Assembly: GCA_964630225.1 (NCBI GenBank)
Contig: CAZVUK010000034.1
Location: 1-5,171, forward strand
Direction: 5' to 3'
From: CAYZRY01 sp964630225
GTDB lineage: Bacteria > Bacillota_I > Bacilli_A > RF39 > UBA660
DNA length: 5,171 bases
Shown here piece after piece: positions 5,077 through 5,171 of the stretch (the first letter of the stretch is position 1; every line of letters begins with the position of its first letter). The notes below the pieces were generated by a model, which saw only the letters and a list, made by a program, of their open reading frames with translations, made no database searches and was not told the origin of the DNA. The position numbers were made by a program, and so were the translations under genes.

Positions 5077-5105
5077 ATTATAACAAAAGCTTATTTGAAT
5101 GTAAA
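5077..5105 (-). promoter_or_regulatory. Strong sigma-A-type promoter of the three-gene operon
   Basis: On the minus strand TTTACA (-35, 5105-5100; one mismatch to TTGACA), exactly 17 bases, consensus TATAAT (-10, 5082-5077), with TGT before it as an extended -10. The predicted start near 5070 gives a leader of about 18 bases containing AGGAG. It lies just downstream of a terminator, so the operon is insulated from the gene to the right. Confidence 0.8.
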
Positions 5106-5116
5106 GAATAGAACAT

Positions 5117-5145
5117 AAAAAAAACAGAGTTTAAACTCTGTTTTT
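5117..5145 (-). terminator. Terminator of a gene lying to the right of the window
   Basis: AAAAACAGAG (5120-5129), loop TTTAAA (5130-5135) and CTCTGTTTTT (5136-5145) form a perfect 10-bp hairpin. Read on the minus strand it is followed by T8 (5124-5117); on the plus strand it ends in T5, so it could work both ways. On the minus strand TAATGA (5152-5147) lies immediately before it. That may be the end of an upstream gene finishing ...QITNEM, but only six codons are in view, so it is not annotated as a CDS. Confidence 0.8.
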
Positions 5146-5171
5146 ATCATTACATTTCATTTGTTATTTGT

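Noticed and set aside
5150..5171. Tail of a further minus-strand gene (QITNEM then stop)
   Set aside because: The terminator after it makes this likely, but six codons cannot support a CDS; it is noted under the terminator.
1..5171. Phage-defence, toxin-antitoxin or mobile-element island
   Set aside because: No nuclease, transposase, integrase, toxin fold or flanking repeats were seen. The HD protein has a housekeeping nucleotidase pattern and the flanking genes have ordinary single-unit expression signals.

Overview
This is an AT-rich, gene-dense stretch of a bacterial chromosome. Very low GC, strong AGGAGG-type ribosome binding sites, short spacers and A/T-rich hairpin terminators point to a low-GC Bacillota (Bacilli- or Clostridia-like, possibly an uncultured gut lineage). 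TGG encodes Trp and TGA ends one gene, so the standard code applies. I see no tRNA, rRNA, CRISPR, insertion sequence or phage gene, and no gap without a gene longer than about 135 bases.

Left part (1-1619): a minus-strand HD-domain phosphohydrolase of the YfbR/HDDC2 type runs off the left edge. Upstream of it on the same strand is a small Cys-containing membrane-anchored protein (695-952). Diverging from that is a plus-strand gene for an unrecognised 177-residue soluble protein (1086-1619), with an almost ideal promoter and ribosome binding site. The true start of this gene is at 1086, not at an ATG further upstream.

Middle (1606-3094): a bidirectional terminator separates the 177-residue gene from a convergent ProX/YbaK-family aminoacyl-tRNA editing protein (1633-2172). 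Next on the minus strand is a single-gene unit for a 245-residue membrane-anchored protein of unknown function (2307-3044).

Right part (3107-5105): a three-gene minus-strand operon runs from a clear promoter (5077-5105) to a hairpin terminator (3107-3133). It encodes a 473-residue protein (long coiled coil, Glu-rich acidic linker, C-terminal domain), then a 93-residue helical protein whose start overlaps the previous stop by one base (TAATG), then a 70-residue charged protein. I recognise none of the three. The 93-residue protein and the C-terminal domain of the large protein seem to share a helical motif. This operon is the best candidate for an undescribed functional unit, but nothing in it identifies it as a defence, toxin or metabolic system.

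Two window-wide patterns stand out. Five of six proposed promoters carry the same extended -10 element, TGTTATAAT or a one-base variant. At all four genes whose 3' end is in view with a clear terminator, the stop codon lies inside or at the edge of the terminator hairpin.
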